DNA from: Nocardia terpenica
GTDB taxonomy: Bacteria; Actinomycetota; Actinomycetes; Mycobacteriales; Mycobacteriaceae
Assembly: GCF_013186535.1 (NCBI RefSeq)
Contig: NZ_JABMCZ010000001.1
Span: 2,170,001 to 2,234,000, forward strand
Direction: 5' to 3'
Length of the DNA stretch: 64,000 nucleotides
Part shown: positions 1 to 7,733 of the stretch, piece after piece
How the letters are laid out: every line of letters starts with the position of its first letter
How positions within the stretch are numbered: position 1 is the stretch's first letter
Program-made: the position numbers and the translations under genes
Notes under the pieces: model-generated
Told to the model about the DNA's origin: nothing
The model's database searches: none
Seen by the model: only the letters and a program-made list of their open reading frames with translations

Positions 1-1099
1 CCGCGTCGCAGGCGTTCAGGGCGAACTCGTAGCCGGGACCGACCCAGGCCACGTCCAGTTTGCGCACGCGCACACCGGCTTTCACCTCCTCGGCCTGATT
101 CGGCAGGCCGTTCTCGGTCCACAGCCCGAGCTGCATATCGTCCTTGCGTAGGCCCTCGCCGACCTGCTGTAGGTTCTCGTAGCCGCAGCCGTAGCCGTCG
201 TTGACCAGCATCCAGCCGTTGGGTATCCGGTTGCGCACGTAGCCGTCGGCGACCTGCACCGCGTCGAGGGTGTGCCGCTCGCCGCGATTGGCGTTGTGCA
301 GGTAGCAGTCCGAGTCGCCCATCTCCAGCCCGTAGATCGGCGGCCGGAACGGGCGGCCGACCAGCGCGGTGTAGGCGGAGATGACGTGCTTCGGGGTATC
401 ACCGGCGACGTAGATCGCATCGAAGCGGCGCTCCTGGTGCGTGGTGCGCACCGGGTCGGCGAAGGAGTAGGTGCCGCGCGCGAAGGTGTTGCGCAGCACG
501 CCATAGCCGTTGCTGGACAGGTAGAACGGCTGCGAATTCGGCGCGCCCCCGTCGTTCCAGTTGTCGTCGGCGAAGATCTGGATGGTCTGGTCGCGGTGGC
601 TGAATCGCCCGTTCTGCTCGCCGCCGCCGAAGAACTGCTCCTTATCGCCGCGGCCGAGGGTCTGCGTGGTGGAATCCTTCGTCCACGACAGCGGGGCCGT
701 CTCCGCCCAGATCTGCCGGGTGTCCGCGCCGTCGTAGAGCGCGAAACGCAGGGGTTGTTTGTAGGCGCGCAGCGTGATCGCCTCGGTGGACAGGGCCCAG
801 TAGTCGCCCCTGTCGACCCGAGTGTGCGCGACCGGGGGACCGGAATTGGGCCGGACGATCTTGTCGCCCGCCGGGTCGGTGAACGTGCCGTCGGGGGCCA
901 GCCGCACGCGCACCGCCCCGGAGGTGGGGAAGCTCACCGCGACGGCGGCGGTCCCGGCATTCAGGATGGTCACCGGACCGTTGTCGACGATTCCGGTGAG
1001 ATCGGTGAGTTGTCCGGAGTCCGCGTCGGCGCGGGCCGCGGGCGCGAGGACCGCGGCGACGACCAGCAATCCCAACGCAATATGCGCGATTCTGCGCAT
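1..1099 (-). CDS. Secreted glycoside hydrolase family 31 protein (3' end outside window)
   Basis: Reading frame open from an ATG at 1099 to the window edge (366 codons visible). An AAAGG ribosome site lies just upstream of the ATG. Residues 1-24 form a signal peptide (MRRIAHIALGLLVVAAVLAP then ARA). The mid region carries the GGGEQNGRFSHRDQT stretch and the following FADDNWNDGG segment, typical of the N-terminal beta-sandwich and barrel entry of GH31 alpha-glucosidase/alpha-xylosidase-like enzymes. The visible end (RKLDVAWVGPGYEFAL) is barrel sequence, so part of the catalytic domain lies outside. Substrate is not predictable. An extracytoplasmic alpha-glycosidase is the best guess. Confidence 0.85.
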   Translation of the reverse strand, partial: MRRIAHIALGLLVVAAVLAPAARADADSGQLTDLTGIVDNGPVTILNAGTAAVAVSFPTSGAVRVRLAPDGTFTDPAGDKIVRPNSGPPVAHTRVDRGDYWALSTEAITLRAYKQPLRFALYDGADTRQIWAETAPLSWTKDSTTQTLGRGDKEQFFGGGEQNGRFSHRDQTIQIFADDNWNDGGAPNSQPFYLSSNGYGVLRNTFARGTYSFADPVRTTHQERRFDAIYVAGDTPKHVISAYTALVGRPFRPPIYGLEMGDSDCYLHNANRGERHTLDAVQVADGYVRNRIPNGWMLVNDGYGCGYENLQQVGEGLRKDDMQLGLWTENGLPNQAEEVKAGVRVRKLDVAWVGPGYEFALNACDA

Positions 1100-1276
1100 G
1101 GCGGCGACCTTTCGCGCGTGAATCAGCTTGGCTCACAATATATAACCGATCCGACGCCCCTATGTCCCCGGATACGAGCAGTCCCGGGTAGACGAGTCGG
1201 CCGCGCACAGCGCCGCGACGATCGCATCGCCATGGCCGGAATGCCGATGCGTGCCAGGCACTGTAGGCTCCGCCCG

Positions 1277-1864
1277 GTGTTCGTGAAGATCTGCGGGCTC
1301 CGCGAGCCCGACCATGTCGCCGCCGCCGTCGAGGCGGGCGCGGATGCGGTGGGTTTCGTCCTCACCGCCAGCCCGCGCCGGATCACCCCGGAGCGGGCCG
1401 CGGCGCTGGCCGCGCCGGTCCCGCCGCACGTGCTGACCGTGGGCGTGTTCATGGGCGAAACCCCCGCGCAGATCCGGCGGGCGGCCGAGATCTCCGGCGT
1501 GCGAGCGATTCAGCTGCACGGCCGCCACCCGCGCTCCGACTTCGCCGCACTCGACGACCTCGGGCGCACCCTGATCCGCGCGGTCCCCGCCGACGCCGAC
1601 CTGCGGTGCGGCGCGTACGGCGAGGAGCTGCTGCTCGTGGACGCCCCGAAACCGGGGGCCGGACAGCCCTGGGACTGGACGGCCGTGCGCGACCGCCCCT
1701 CCGGGCACTGGCTGCTGGCAGGCGGATTGAGCCCCGACAATGTGGCACAGGCGATCTCCGCCGCCCGGCCGTGGGGTGTCGATGTCTCCAGCGGCGTCGA
1801 GGTGAGCAAGGGCGTGAAGGACCCCGATCGGATCCGATCCTTCCTGACCGCCGCGCGGCCGTAG
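1277..1864 (+). CDS. Phosphoribosylanthranilate isomerase-like protein (TrpF family)
   Basis: 195 residues from a GTG start, opening VFVKICGLREPDHV, the hallmark TrpF N-terminus with the catalytic Cys in KICG. The barrel motifs GADAVGFVL, IQLHG, LLVDAPKPGAGQPWDW and LLAGGLSPDNV (phosphate loop) follow in the right order, and the end GVDVSSGVE is typical. The frame stays open well upstream (ATGs at 1232-1250), but starting at the GTG gives the normal family N-terminus. No other trp genes are nearby, so this is a stand-alone copy. It may serve tryptophan synthesis or act on a related sugar-phosphate substrate. Confidence 0.85.
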   Translation: MFVKICGLREPDHVAAAVEAGADAVGFVLTASPRRITPERAAALAAPVPPHVLTVGVFMGETPAQIRRAAEISGVRAIQLHGRHPRSDFAALDDLGRTLIRAVPADADLRCGAYGEELLLVDAPKPGAGQPWDWTAVRDRPSGHWLLAGGLSPDNVAQAISAARPWGVDVSSGVEVSKGVKDPDRIRSFLTAARP

Positions 1865-1877
1865 CGGCGGTATAGTC

Positions 1878-1901
1878 TCGCTACATTCATTAGAATAGCG
1901 A
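1878..1901. promoter_or_regulatory. Imperfect palindrome, candidate TetR operator
   Basis: Arms TCGCTA (1878-1883) and TAGCGA (1896-1901) are perfect reverse complements; a second pair, ATTC and GAAT, is nested inside. The site ends against the GTG of the TetR gene at 1903, so binding would block its transcription or initiation. The bases TAGCGATGT recur at 4579-4587 in front of the isocitrate-lyase-family gene. Autoregulation is inferred from position. Confidence 0.55.
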
Positions 1902-1902
1902 T

Positions 1903-2616
1903 GTGACAAGGACCGTGGACAACCCACCCGCGCGGACGCGCCTGCTCGAGGCCGCCGCGCGATTGTTGACGGAGTCGAACGGAACCCCGATCACCACCCG
2001 CGCGATCTGCGAGCTGGCGGGTGTGCAGGCGCCGACGCTGTATCACCACTTCGGCGATAAGCAGGGCCTACTGAATGCCGTGGCCGCACACGGTTTCGAA
2101 CGGTATCTGGGCGCGAAACGAGCCCGGGCGGCATCGGCCGATCCGATCGCCGATATCCGCGCCGGATGGGATCAGCATGTGCAATTCGCGCTGGACAATC
2201 CCGCCCTGTACGCGGTGATGTACGGCCAGGTCACCCCGGGTCGGCGGCCGTCGGCCGCGACCGAGGGCCAGGCGCTGCTGCTCGGGATGCTCAACCGCGC
2301 CGCCGAGCAGGGCCGCCTGGTGGTGCCCCCGGACGTGGCGGCGCACCTGATCCTGGCCACCAATGTCGGTGTGGCACTGGCGTTGATCGCCTCGCCGGAG
2401 CAGCGCGACCTCGGCATCTCCGAGCGTGCCCGGGACGCGGTGCTGGGCTCCATCGTTCGGGAGGCCGCGCCCGACCGCGACCCCGGCGTCGACGCGGTGC
2501 CGGGCGCGGCCATCGCCCTACGTGCGGGACTGGCCACCCACCCGTCTCCCGACCTGTCGACCGCCGAGACCGAGCTGCTGAAGGAATGGCTGCGCCGCCT
2601 GTCCGGCGATCACTGA
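1903..2616 (+). CDS. TetR-family transcriptional regulator
   Basis: 237 residues from a GTG. The N-terminal helix-turn-helix is clear: LLEAAARLL, then ITTRAICELAGVQAPTLYHHFGDKQGLL, the classical TetR recognition helix. The C-terminal ligand domain (residues 70-237) resembles WHG/TetR_C-type domains. The start codon abuts a palindrome. Its end converges on a dehydrogenase gene across a strong hairpin terminator. Likely controls itself and the alcohol dehydrogenase/SDR/lyase-family group at 2.7-5.5 kb (inference from shared motif and proximity). Confidence 0.88.
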   Translation: MTRTVDNPPARTRLLEAAARLLTESNGTPITTRAICELAGVQAPTLYHHFGDKQGLLNAVAAHGFERYLGAKRARAASADPIADIRAGWDQHVQFALDNPALYAVMYGQVTPGRRPSAATEGQALLLGMLNRAAEQGRLVVPPDVAAHLILATNVGVALALIASPEQRDLGISERARDAVLGSIVREAAPDRDPGVDAVPGAAIALRAGLATHPSPDLSTAETELLKEWLRRLSGDH

Positions 2617-2648
2617 CGGCGGAACAACCACTGCCCCATGCGAATACA

Positions 2649-2688
2649 CGCACGCACGGCCGACTCGTCGGGATCGGCCGTGCGTGCG
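2649..2688. terminator. Bidirectional hairpin terminator
   Basis: Perfect inverted repeat between the convergent TetR and dehydrogenase genes: 2649-2663 pairs with 2674-2688 (15 bp, core GCACGCACGGCCGA), loop of 10 bases. No strong U run, as usual in high-GC actinobacteria. Placed to stop transcription from both sides. Confidence 0.8.
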
Positions 2689-2698
2689 GTGCCAGGGT

Positions 2699-3709
2699 TC
2701 AGAGGGTGAGCACGTTGCGGAAGCGCGCCTTGCCCATGTTCTGGAAGGCCGCCTCGGCCTCCTCGAGCGGGTAGGTCTCCACCAGCGGGCGCACGCCCTT
2801 CAGCGCCGCGAATTCCATTGCCTCCTGGCTGTCCTGGGCATGGCCGCTGTACCAGCCGGACACCGTGCGCCGACCGAAGACCAGCAGGTCGGGGGAGACC
2901 TCGAGCGGCTGGTGATCGCTGGCCACGATCAGCAGCCGACCGTTGGGACGCAGGCCCTGCATCAGATCGGCCTGGGCCGGGCTGGAACCCACGGTGGAGA
3001 ACACCAGGTCCGCGCCGCCCAATTTCTCGACCGCGGCGCCCGCGCTGCCCGCCTCGGCATCGACGTACTCGTCCGCGCCCAGCTCGCGGGCGATGTCCTC
3101 CTTGGCGCGCCCGCGATTGACGGCGATGGTGCGCAACCCCATCCGGGCCGCGAACTGGATGGCCAGGTGCCCCAGGCCGCCGACCCCGTGCACGACGACC
3201 GTATCGCCCGGCCGCGCACCGGAATTCCGCAGTGCGTTGAACGAGGTGATGCCCGCGCACATCAGCGGACCGGCCTCCGCGAACGACAGCCCGTCCGGGA
3301 TCCGCGCGAGCGTCTCCTGCGGCGCGACAACGTATTCCGCGTAACCACCGTCGTAGGAGACGCCGACGATGCCGCGATTCGCGCAGTTGGCGAAGTCGCC
3401 GCGACGGCACTGCGTGCAGGTGAAGCAGTGGCCCCCGTGCCAGCCGATGCCGACCCGATCGCCGACCGCCCACGCGGTGACGCCCTCGCCCAGGGCATCG
3501 ATCTCGCCGGCGATCTCGTGCCCGGGCACCCGCGGCAGCCGCACCCCGAGCAGTCCGAGCCGGGCAATGTTCTCGCCGCCGCACACCCCGCAGGCATGCA
3601 CCCGAACCCGGACCTGCCCGGCCGCGGGCTCGGGAACCGGGATGGTCGTCGCCTCGAACGGCGCGCCCGCGCTGACTACCCGGACGGCGCGCATGGTGGC
3701 AGATGACAT
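2699..3709 (-). CDS. Zinc-dependent alcohol dehydrogenase (MDR family)
   Basis: 336 residues, ATG preceded by AAGGAC. Catalytic-zinc Cys and His are in CGVCGG and VPGHE. The structural-zinc loop CFTCTQCRRGDFANC has all four Cys. The NAD(P)-binding Rossmann motif is VVVHGVGGLGHLAIQFAA. Length and layout match NAD(P)-dependent alcohol or aldehyde reductases of the medium-chain family. Downstream of and co-oriented with an SDR gene (38-base gap), probably one operon transcribed from the 4.5 kb divergent promoter. Alcohol/aldehyde interconversion is certain at family level; the substrate is not. Confidence 0.9.
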   Translation of the reverse strand: MSSATMRAVRVVSAGAPFEATTIPVPEPAAGQVRVRVHACGVCGGENIARLGLLGVRLPRVPGHEIAGEIDALGEGVTAWAVGDRVGIGWHGGHCFTCTQCRRGDFANCANRGIVGVSYDGGYAEYVVAPQETLARIPDGLSFAEAGPLMCAGITSFNALRNSGARPGDTVVVHGVGGLGHLAIQFAARMGLRTIAVNRGRAKEDIARELGADEYVDAEAGSAGAAVEKLGGADLVFSTVGSSPAQADLMQGLRPNGRLLIVASDHQPLEVSPDLLVFGRRTVSGWYSGHAQDSQEAMEFAALKGVRPLVETYPLEEAEAAFQNMGKARFRNVLTL

Positions 3710-3747
3710 GGAATGTCCTTCCCTTCCTTCGACTTTCGAGAGGCGGG

Positions 3748-4497
3748 TCAGTTACTGGATCCGCCGTTCATCAGGACTTCTTCGCCGGTGAGGAACGCCG
3801 CGCCGTCGCCGGCGAGGAATTCGGCGAAATCGGCGACGTTCTCGGGCGTGGCGAGCCGGCCGATCGGCACCGAATCGCGCAGTGCCTTCTTGTACGGGTC
3901 GTCGTCGGGGGTGCCGGTGAAGATTCCGGCCCCGTCGATCGGCCCGGGTACCAGGGAGTTGACGGTGACGCCTCGGTGTCCCAGCTCCAACGCTAGGACT
4001 CGGACCAGGTACTTCGGGGCGGTTTTGCTGGTGCCGTACAGACCCAGCCCGGGTTGCGGCCGCGCCGTCGAACTCGACGCGATATTGATGATCCGGCCGC
4101 CGTCGGCGATCCGGCGGGCCGCGGCCTGCAGAACGAAGTACGGGCCCTTCGTGTTGACGCGGAACAGCAGATCGAAATCCTCCTCGGTCACCTCGGTGAC
4201 GGGGACGTCGACCTTCTCGATCCCGGCGTTCGCCACCACGATGTCGAGCCGCCCGAACTCCTCGACCGCGGTGCGGAACAGGCGGTCGATCTCGGCGACG
4301 TCGGAGACATCGGCGCGCACGGTGATCGCCCGGACCCCCAGGCGTCGCGCCTCGTCGGCGACCTCCGCCGCGGCCTGCTCGTCGCGCAGGTAATTCACGA
4401 CGATGTCCGCCCCGCGCGCCGCGTACCGCAGCGCGATCGCGCGGCCGATGCCCTTGCTCGAGCCGGTGACCAGTGCAACTTTGCCCTTCAGGCTCAT
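3748..4497 (-). CDS. Short-chain dehydrogenase/reductase
   Basis: 249 residues. Cofactor motif TGSSKGIGRA at the N-terminus, NAG motif in VVANAGIE, catalytic Ser in IASSSTA and the Tyr/Lys pair in YGTSK. C-terminal EEVLMNGGSS is typical of classical SDRs. The start is supported by GAGG nine bases upstream of the ATG. First gene of a two-gene unit with the downstream zinc alcohol dehydrogenase, and divergent from an isocitrate-lyase-family gene; the 137-base gap contains palindromes. Confidence 0.92.
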   Translation of the reverse strand: MSLKGKVALVTGSSKGIGRAIALRYAARGADIVVNYLRDEQAAAEVADEARRLGVRAITVRADVSDVAEIDRLFRTAVEEFGRLDIVVANAGIEKVDVPVTEVTEEDFDLLFRVNTKGPYFVLQAAARRIADGGRIINIASSSTARPQPGLGLYGTSKTAPKYLVRVLALELGHRGVTVNSLVPGPIDGAGIFTGTPDDDPYKKALRDSVPIGRLATPENVADFAEFLAGDGAAFLTGEEVLMNGGSSN

Positions 4498-4556
4498 GTC
4501 GATACCTCACTCGCTGCGTGTCGATCCGATGTGCCGCTCGGCCGTAGACGACTATA

Positions 4557-4586
4557 GCAACGATATAGAGATCTGTATAGCGATGT
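4557..4586. promoter_or_regulatory. Imperfect palindrome in divergent promoter
   Basis: Centred on AGATCT at 4569-4574. Flanks match as reverse complements at 8 of 12 positions (right arm GTATAGCGATGT). The right arm shares TAGCGATGT with the site overlapping the TetR start at 1896-1904. A second quasi-palindrome, CTACGTACATAG, lies at 4607-4618. Both sit between the SDR gene and the isocitrate-lyase-family gene, suggesting co-control by the TetR at 1903 (inference). Confidence 0.45.
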
Positions 4587-4634
4587 CACCAGGGAAAATC
4601 TACGATCTACGTACATAGGTGATATGTTCTGGCC

Positions 4635-5489
4635 GTGGGTGCTGCCGATGAACTGAGGTCCCTGCTGGCTCCGGGACGGCCGATTGTCCGCGCCCCGGGA
4701 GCCTTCGACTCGATGAGCGCGCGGCTGGTGGAACGGGCCGGATTTCCGGCCGTCTACATGACCGGCCTGGGCGCCACCGCCTCGCGCCTCGGGCAGCCGG
4801 ACATCGGTCTGCTCACCCAGACGGAGATGGCCGAGCATGCGCGAAATATGGTCCGCGCCACCTCGATTCCGGTCGTCGCCGACGCCGATACCGGCTACGG
4901 CGGGCCGTCGAACATCCACCGCGCGGTGCAGGAGTATCTCCAGGCCGGTGTCGCGGCGCTGCACCTCGAGGATCAGGTCATCCCGAAGCGGTGCGGCCAG
5001 CTGTCGGGAATCCGGCTGGTGAGCGCCGAGGAGGGGGAGCAGCGCATCAGGGCCGCGGTGGCCGCGCGGGGAGACGAATCGTTGATCATCATCGGGCGGA
5101 CCGACGCGCTCGGCGTCACCGGCCGCGAGGACGCCGTCGACCGCGCGACGCGGTACCGGAACGCGGGTGCGGACCTGATGTTCGTCGACGGCATCAAGAC
5201 CCGCGCCGATCTGGACTACATCGCCGAACATCTGCCGGGCCCCAAGGTCGCCTCCCTGGTCGACGGCACCGATGCGGCGGCCACGAGCGCTCTCGAGCTG
5301 GAGCGGATGGGCTTCTCGATGGTGTTCTACGCCCTGACCGCCCTGCTGTCCGCCGTCGCCTCGGTGCAGGAGTCCCTGGGCCAGCTCTACGCGGACGGCG
5401 TCGTTCCCGCCTCGCGGCCGACGCTCACCTATGCCGAGTACTCGCAACTGGTCGGATTGGATTTCCACCGCGAACTCGACGCGATCTGA
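4635..5489 (+). CDS. Isocitrate lyase/PEP mutase superfamily protein
   Basis: 284 residues, GTG start. Shows the superfamily metal site VADADTGYGG and the gating-loop motif PKRCGQLSG. In isocitrate and methylisocitrate lyases that loop reads KKCGH or KRCGH, so the His to Gln change argues against assigning a strict lyase. Oxaloacetate decarboxylase, carboxy-phosphonoenolpyruvate mutase-like or 2-methylisocitrate lyase-like activity are all possible. Divergent from the SDR/alcohol dehydrogenase pair; together they could process a short-chain acid or alcohol. Confidence 0.85.
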   Translation: MGAADELRSLLAPGRPIVRAPGAFDSMSARLVERAGFPAVYMTGLGATASRLGQPDIGLLTQTEMAEHARNMVRATSIPVVADADTGYGGPSNIHRAVQEYLQAGVAALHLEDQVIPKRCGQLSGIRLVSAEEGEQRIRAAVAARGDESLIIIGRTDALGVTGREDAVDRATRYRNAGADLMFVDGIKTRADLDYIAEHLPGPKVASLVDGTDAAATSALELERMGFSMVFYALTALLSAVASVQESLGQLYADGVVPASRPTLTYAEYSQLVGLDFHRELDAI

Positions 5490-5520
5490 CGGGGTCGTGT
5501 GCCGATCGAAAGGAGAGTTC

Positions 5521-5952
5521 ATGAGGAGAGTCGTCGCCGGTCTGGGGGCTGCGGCCGTTGTGGCGCTGGGTGTTTCGGGAACGGGGATCGGTGTTGCGGC
5601 GGCGAGTGTGCCGGAGTCCGGGTCGGCCGATCCGTTCGCCGACGACCGGCTCATCGATCACGTCGTCTGGACCGACACCCGCGACGGTCGTCGCCTCATG
5701 ATCTTCCCGACGCTGTCCGGGCGTCGGGACTTCGCCCCGCCCGCCGGTGACCGTGCCTGGCAGGAGGTGCTCGAGCAGGCGCCCGATGCGAACACCCCGG
5801 GGATGATCGATCAGTTCATGTGCCACTGGCATTGGGCCCGGGTGGTGGAATCCGGCAAGACCAGTTGGAACCTCGAGCCCTGGCGTCCCGTCGTGGGGTA
5901 TCCGGAAACCGTTGCCGCGCTCTGCAATCCGGGCGCTCCCGAGAACGGGTAG
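5521..5952 (+). CDS. Secreted DUF2599-type protein
   Basis: 143 residues, ATG after AAAGGAG. Signal peptide in residues 1-28 (hydrophobic AAAVVALGVSG, cleavage near VAAAS). The conserved C-terminal block IDQFMCHWHWARVV, NLEPWRPVVGY and AALCNPGAP, with two Cys likely forming a disulfide, matches the small actinobacterial DUF2599 family. Function unknown. Three bases separate it from the next gene, so they are probably co-transcribed. Confidence 0.75.
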   Translation: MRRVVAGLGAAAVVALGVSGTGIGVAAASVPESGSADPFADDRLIDHVVWTDTRDGRRLMIFPTLSGRRDFAPPAGDRAWQEVLEQAPDANTPGMIDQFMCHWHWARVVESGKTSWNLEPWRPVVGYPETVAALCNPGAPENG

Positions 5953-5955
5953 CGC

Positions 5956-7116
5956 ATGCATTCGCACGCTTATCCACAATTACGGCTCGACGTCGACGCG
6001 GTCGACCACAATATTCGTGTGATGGGGGAGTGGTGCCGGGCGCGGGATGTCGTGCTCGCGCCGCACGTGAAGACGACGATGTCGGCTCCGATCGTGGACC
6101 GGCAGCTGGCGGCCGGGGCCGTCGGCGTGACGGTGGCGACGGTGGACCAGGCGGCGGTTCTGCTCGGCTGGGGGCACGATCGAATCCTGATCGCGAACCA
6201 GGTGGTCGATTCGGAAGGGCTTGCGCGGCTCCGGGATTGGCTGAACGACAAAGCCGACCGGCAGATTCGGTTCTTCGTCGATTCGCCCGAGGGTGTCGCG
6301 GCGGCCCAGCGCATCCACGGGGAGCGCGACCGCCGATTCGAGGTGCTGCTGGATGTCGGCACGCCGGGCGGCCGCACCGGGGTCCGCACCCGCGCCGATG
6401 CGCGGCGTCTCGCCGAAACGATCGCGCGGGCACCGGGTCTCGCGCTGGTCGGCGTCGCGGGATACGAGGGGGTGGCGCCCAACACCCGGACCGAGGACAC
6501 GCTCGCCGCCGTCGACGACCACTGCCGCCGCGGCCGGGACGTCTACACCGACGTGGCGGCGTATTTCGACACCGACGCCCCGATCTTCTCCATGGGCGGC
6601 TCGGCATTCCCCGACCGCGTCGTCGAATTCCTGCCCACCGCATCGGATGTGCCCGGTACGGTGCGGCTGCTCCGATCCGGCTGCTACGTCACCCACGACC
6701 ACGGCACCTACGCGCGGGTGAGCCCGATTCCCGGTCTGCGCCCCGCCCTGTCGGTGCGGGCCGTCGTGTTGTCGGCGCCCGAGCCCGGCGTCGCCGTTGT
6801 CGGGGCCGGGAAACGCGACCTCGCCTACGATGCCGACCTGCCGGTCCTGCTCGGTGCCCGATGTGCCGACGGCACCGAGAAATCCGGTGTCGCGGGCACC
6901 GTGCGCGCGCTCTACGACCAGCACGCCGTGCTCGCCGATGTCACCGGGCTCGCCGTCACCGATATCGTCGAATTCGGTCTCTCCCATCCCTGTTCGGTCT
7001 TCGACCGCTGGCCCGCATACTACGCCGTCGACGCCGACGGGGACGTAAGTGATCTGTGGCGCACGGATTTCCATCGCACCTCCATCACGAGCGTCTCGAG
7101 ACCCGTTGCGGGGTAA
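5956..7116 (+). CDS. DSD1-type PLP enzyme (D-threonine aldolase/D-serine dehydratase-like)
   Basis: 386 residues. The N-terminal alanine-racemase-like barrel has the PLP lysine in APHVKTTMS, and LLDVGTPGGRTG contributes phosphate binding. The C-terminal domain has the zinc-binding His-x-Cys pair in GLSHPCSVFDRW, diagnostic of the D-threonine aldolase/DSD1 group. Expected to break down a beta-hydroxy D-amino acid using PLP and a divalent metal. Directly downstream of the secreted DUF2599 gene. Substrate not decidable from sequence. Confidence 0.85.
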   Translation: MHSHAYPQLRLDVDAVDHNIRVMGEWCRARDVVLAPHVKTTMSAPIVDRQLAAGAVGVTVATVDQAAVLLGWGHDRILIANQVVDSEGLARLRDWLNDKADRQIRFFVDSPEGVAAAQRIHGERDRRFEVLLDVGTPGGRTGVRTRADARRLAETIARAPGLALVGVAGYEGVAPNTRTEDTLAAVDDHCRRGRDVYTDVAAYFDTDAPIFSMGGSAFPDRVVEFLPTASDVPGTVRLLRSGCYVTHDHGTYARVSPIPGLRPALSVRAVVLSAPEPGVAVVGAGKRDLAYDADLPVLLGARCADGTEKSGVAGTVRALYDQHAVLADVTGLAVTDIVEFGLSHPCSVFDRWPAYYAVDADGDVSDLWRTDFHRTSITSVSRPVAG

Positions 7117-7163
7117 CCGTTTGTCGGTGCATATGATCGGAAAGTCGGTACGGCCGAAGGAAT

Positions 7164-7219
7164 CTCGAGACAACCCCTTATCGATGGCGTACGAATCGCG
7201 TGCACGGCGTTGTCTCGAG
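7164..7219. repeat. 11-bp perfect inverted repeat, 34-base spacer
   Basis: CTCGAGACAAC at 7164-7174 and GTTGTCTCGAG at 7209-7219 are exact reverse complements, in the gap between the DSD1-type gene and the next secreted-protein gene. Could be a regulator site pair or a stem. The spacer contains no gene. Confidence 0.5.
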
Positions 7220-7260
7220 CCGATCGGTCGCCGGTGGTGGCACTAGCATCGGGCACTGTC

Positions 7261-7281
7261 GGAGGCGGATCTCCCGCCTCC
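7261..7281 (+). terminator. 8-bp hairpin upstream of secreted-protein gene
   Basis: GGAGGCGG (7261-7268) pairs with CCGCCTCC (7274-7281) around a 5-base loop. It lies 23 bases before the ATG at 7305 and follows a possible -10 element (TAGCAT, near 7245). It could end the upstream transcript or be a stabilising 5' leader stem. Confidence 0.4.
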
Positions 7282-7304
7282 CGTATGGCAAGGGAAGGAT
7301 CGCT

Positions 7305-7733
7305 ATGCGTCGAGCCGAACTGCTCAGTGCCGCACTGCTTTTCACTGCCGCCCTGGTGTCGGCCCCGGCGGCGAACGCCGCGGCCGCGCCCGCCTGCGGC
7401 ACCCAGCTGTCGGACTGGCAGCACGCCACCTATACCGGCACCCTGTTCGACGAGCACGGCATGCTGCATCCGGTGACCGTGCGGGTGCCGGGCAATACCG
7501 CGACCGTCGAGTCCGATACCGGGCAGTGGGAAGTCCGGAACATGCGGGTCGAGCTTCGCGGTGACACCCTGACGTGGGGTCAGGACATTCCGGACTACAG
7601 CTTCCACCAGACCCTGCACGACCCCCTATGCGCCGATTCCACCACGGTCATCGCGGCGGCGTTCACCGCCGAAACCGGCACTCTCGTGGGCGGTTCCACC
7701 GCGACGGGGTGGGTCGTTCGGACGGGGGATTAG
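7305..7733 (+). CDS. Small secreted protein of unknown function
   Basis: 142 residues from an ATG with GGGAAGGA upstream. Clear signal peptide (MRRAELLSAALLFTAALVSA, cleavage after ANA or AAA). The mature domain of about 115 residues has two Cys (PACGTQ, PLCADS) that may pair, and a beta-rich look. No family recognised. Its stop codon overlaps the stop of the convergent hexosaminidase gene by four bases, leaving no room for a separate terminator. Confidence 0.8.
   Translation: MRRAELLSAALLFTAALVSAPAANAAAAPACGTQLSDWQHATYTGTLFDEHGMLHPVTVRVPGNTATVESDTGQWEVRNMRVELRGDTLTWGQDIPDYSFHQTLHDPLCADSTTVIAAAFTAETGTLVGGSTATGWVVRTGD

Noticed and set aside
272..1864. Very long + strand frame across the GH31 gene into the TrpF-like gene
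   Set aside because: Its first two thirds are antisense to a convincing signal-peptide GH31 protein; only the part from 1277 has family motifs.
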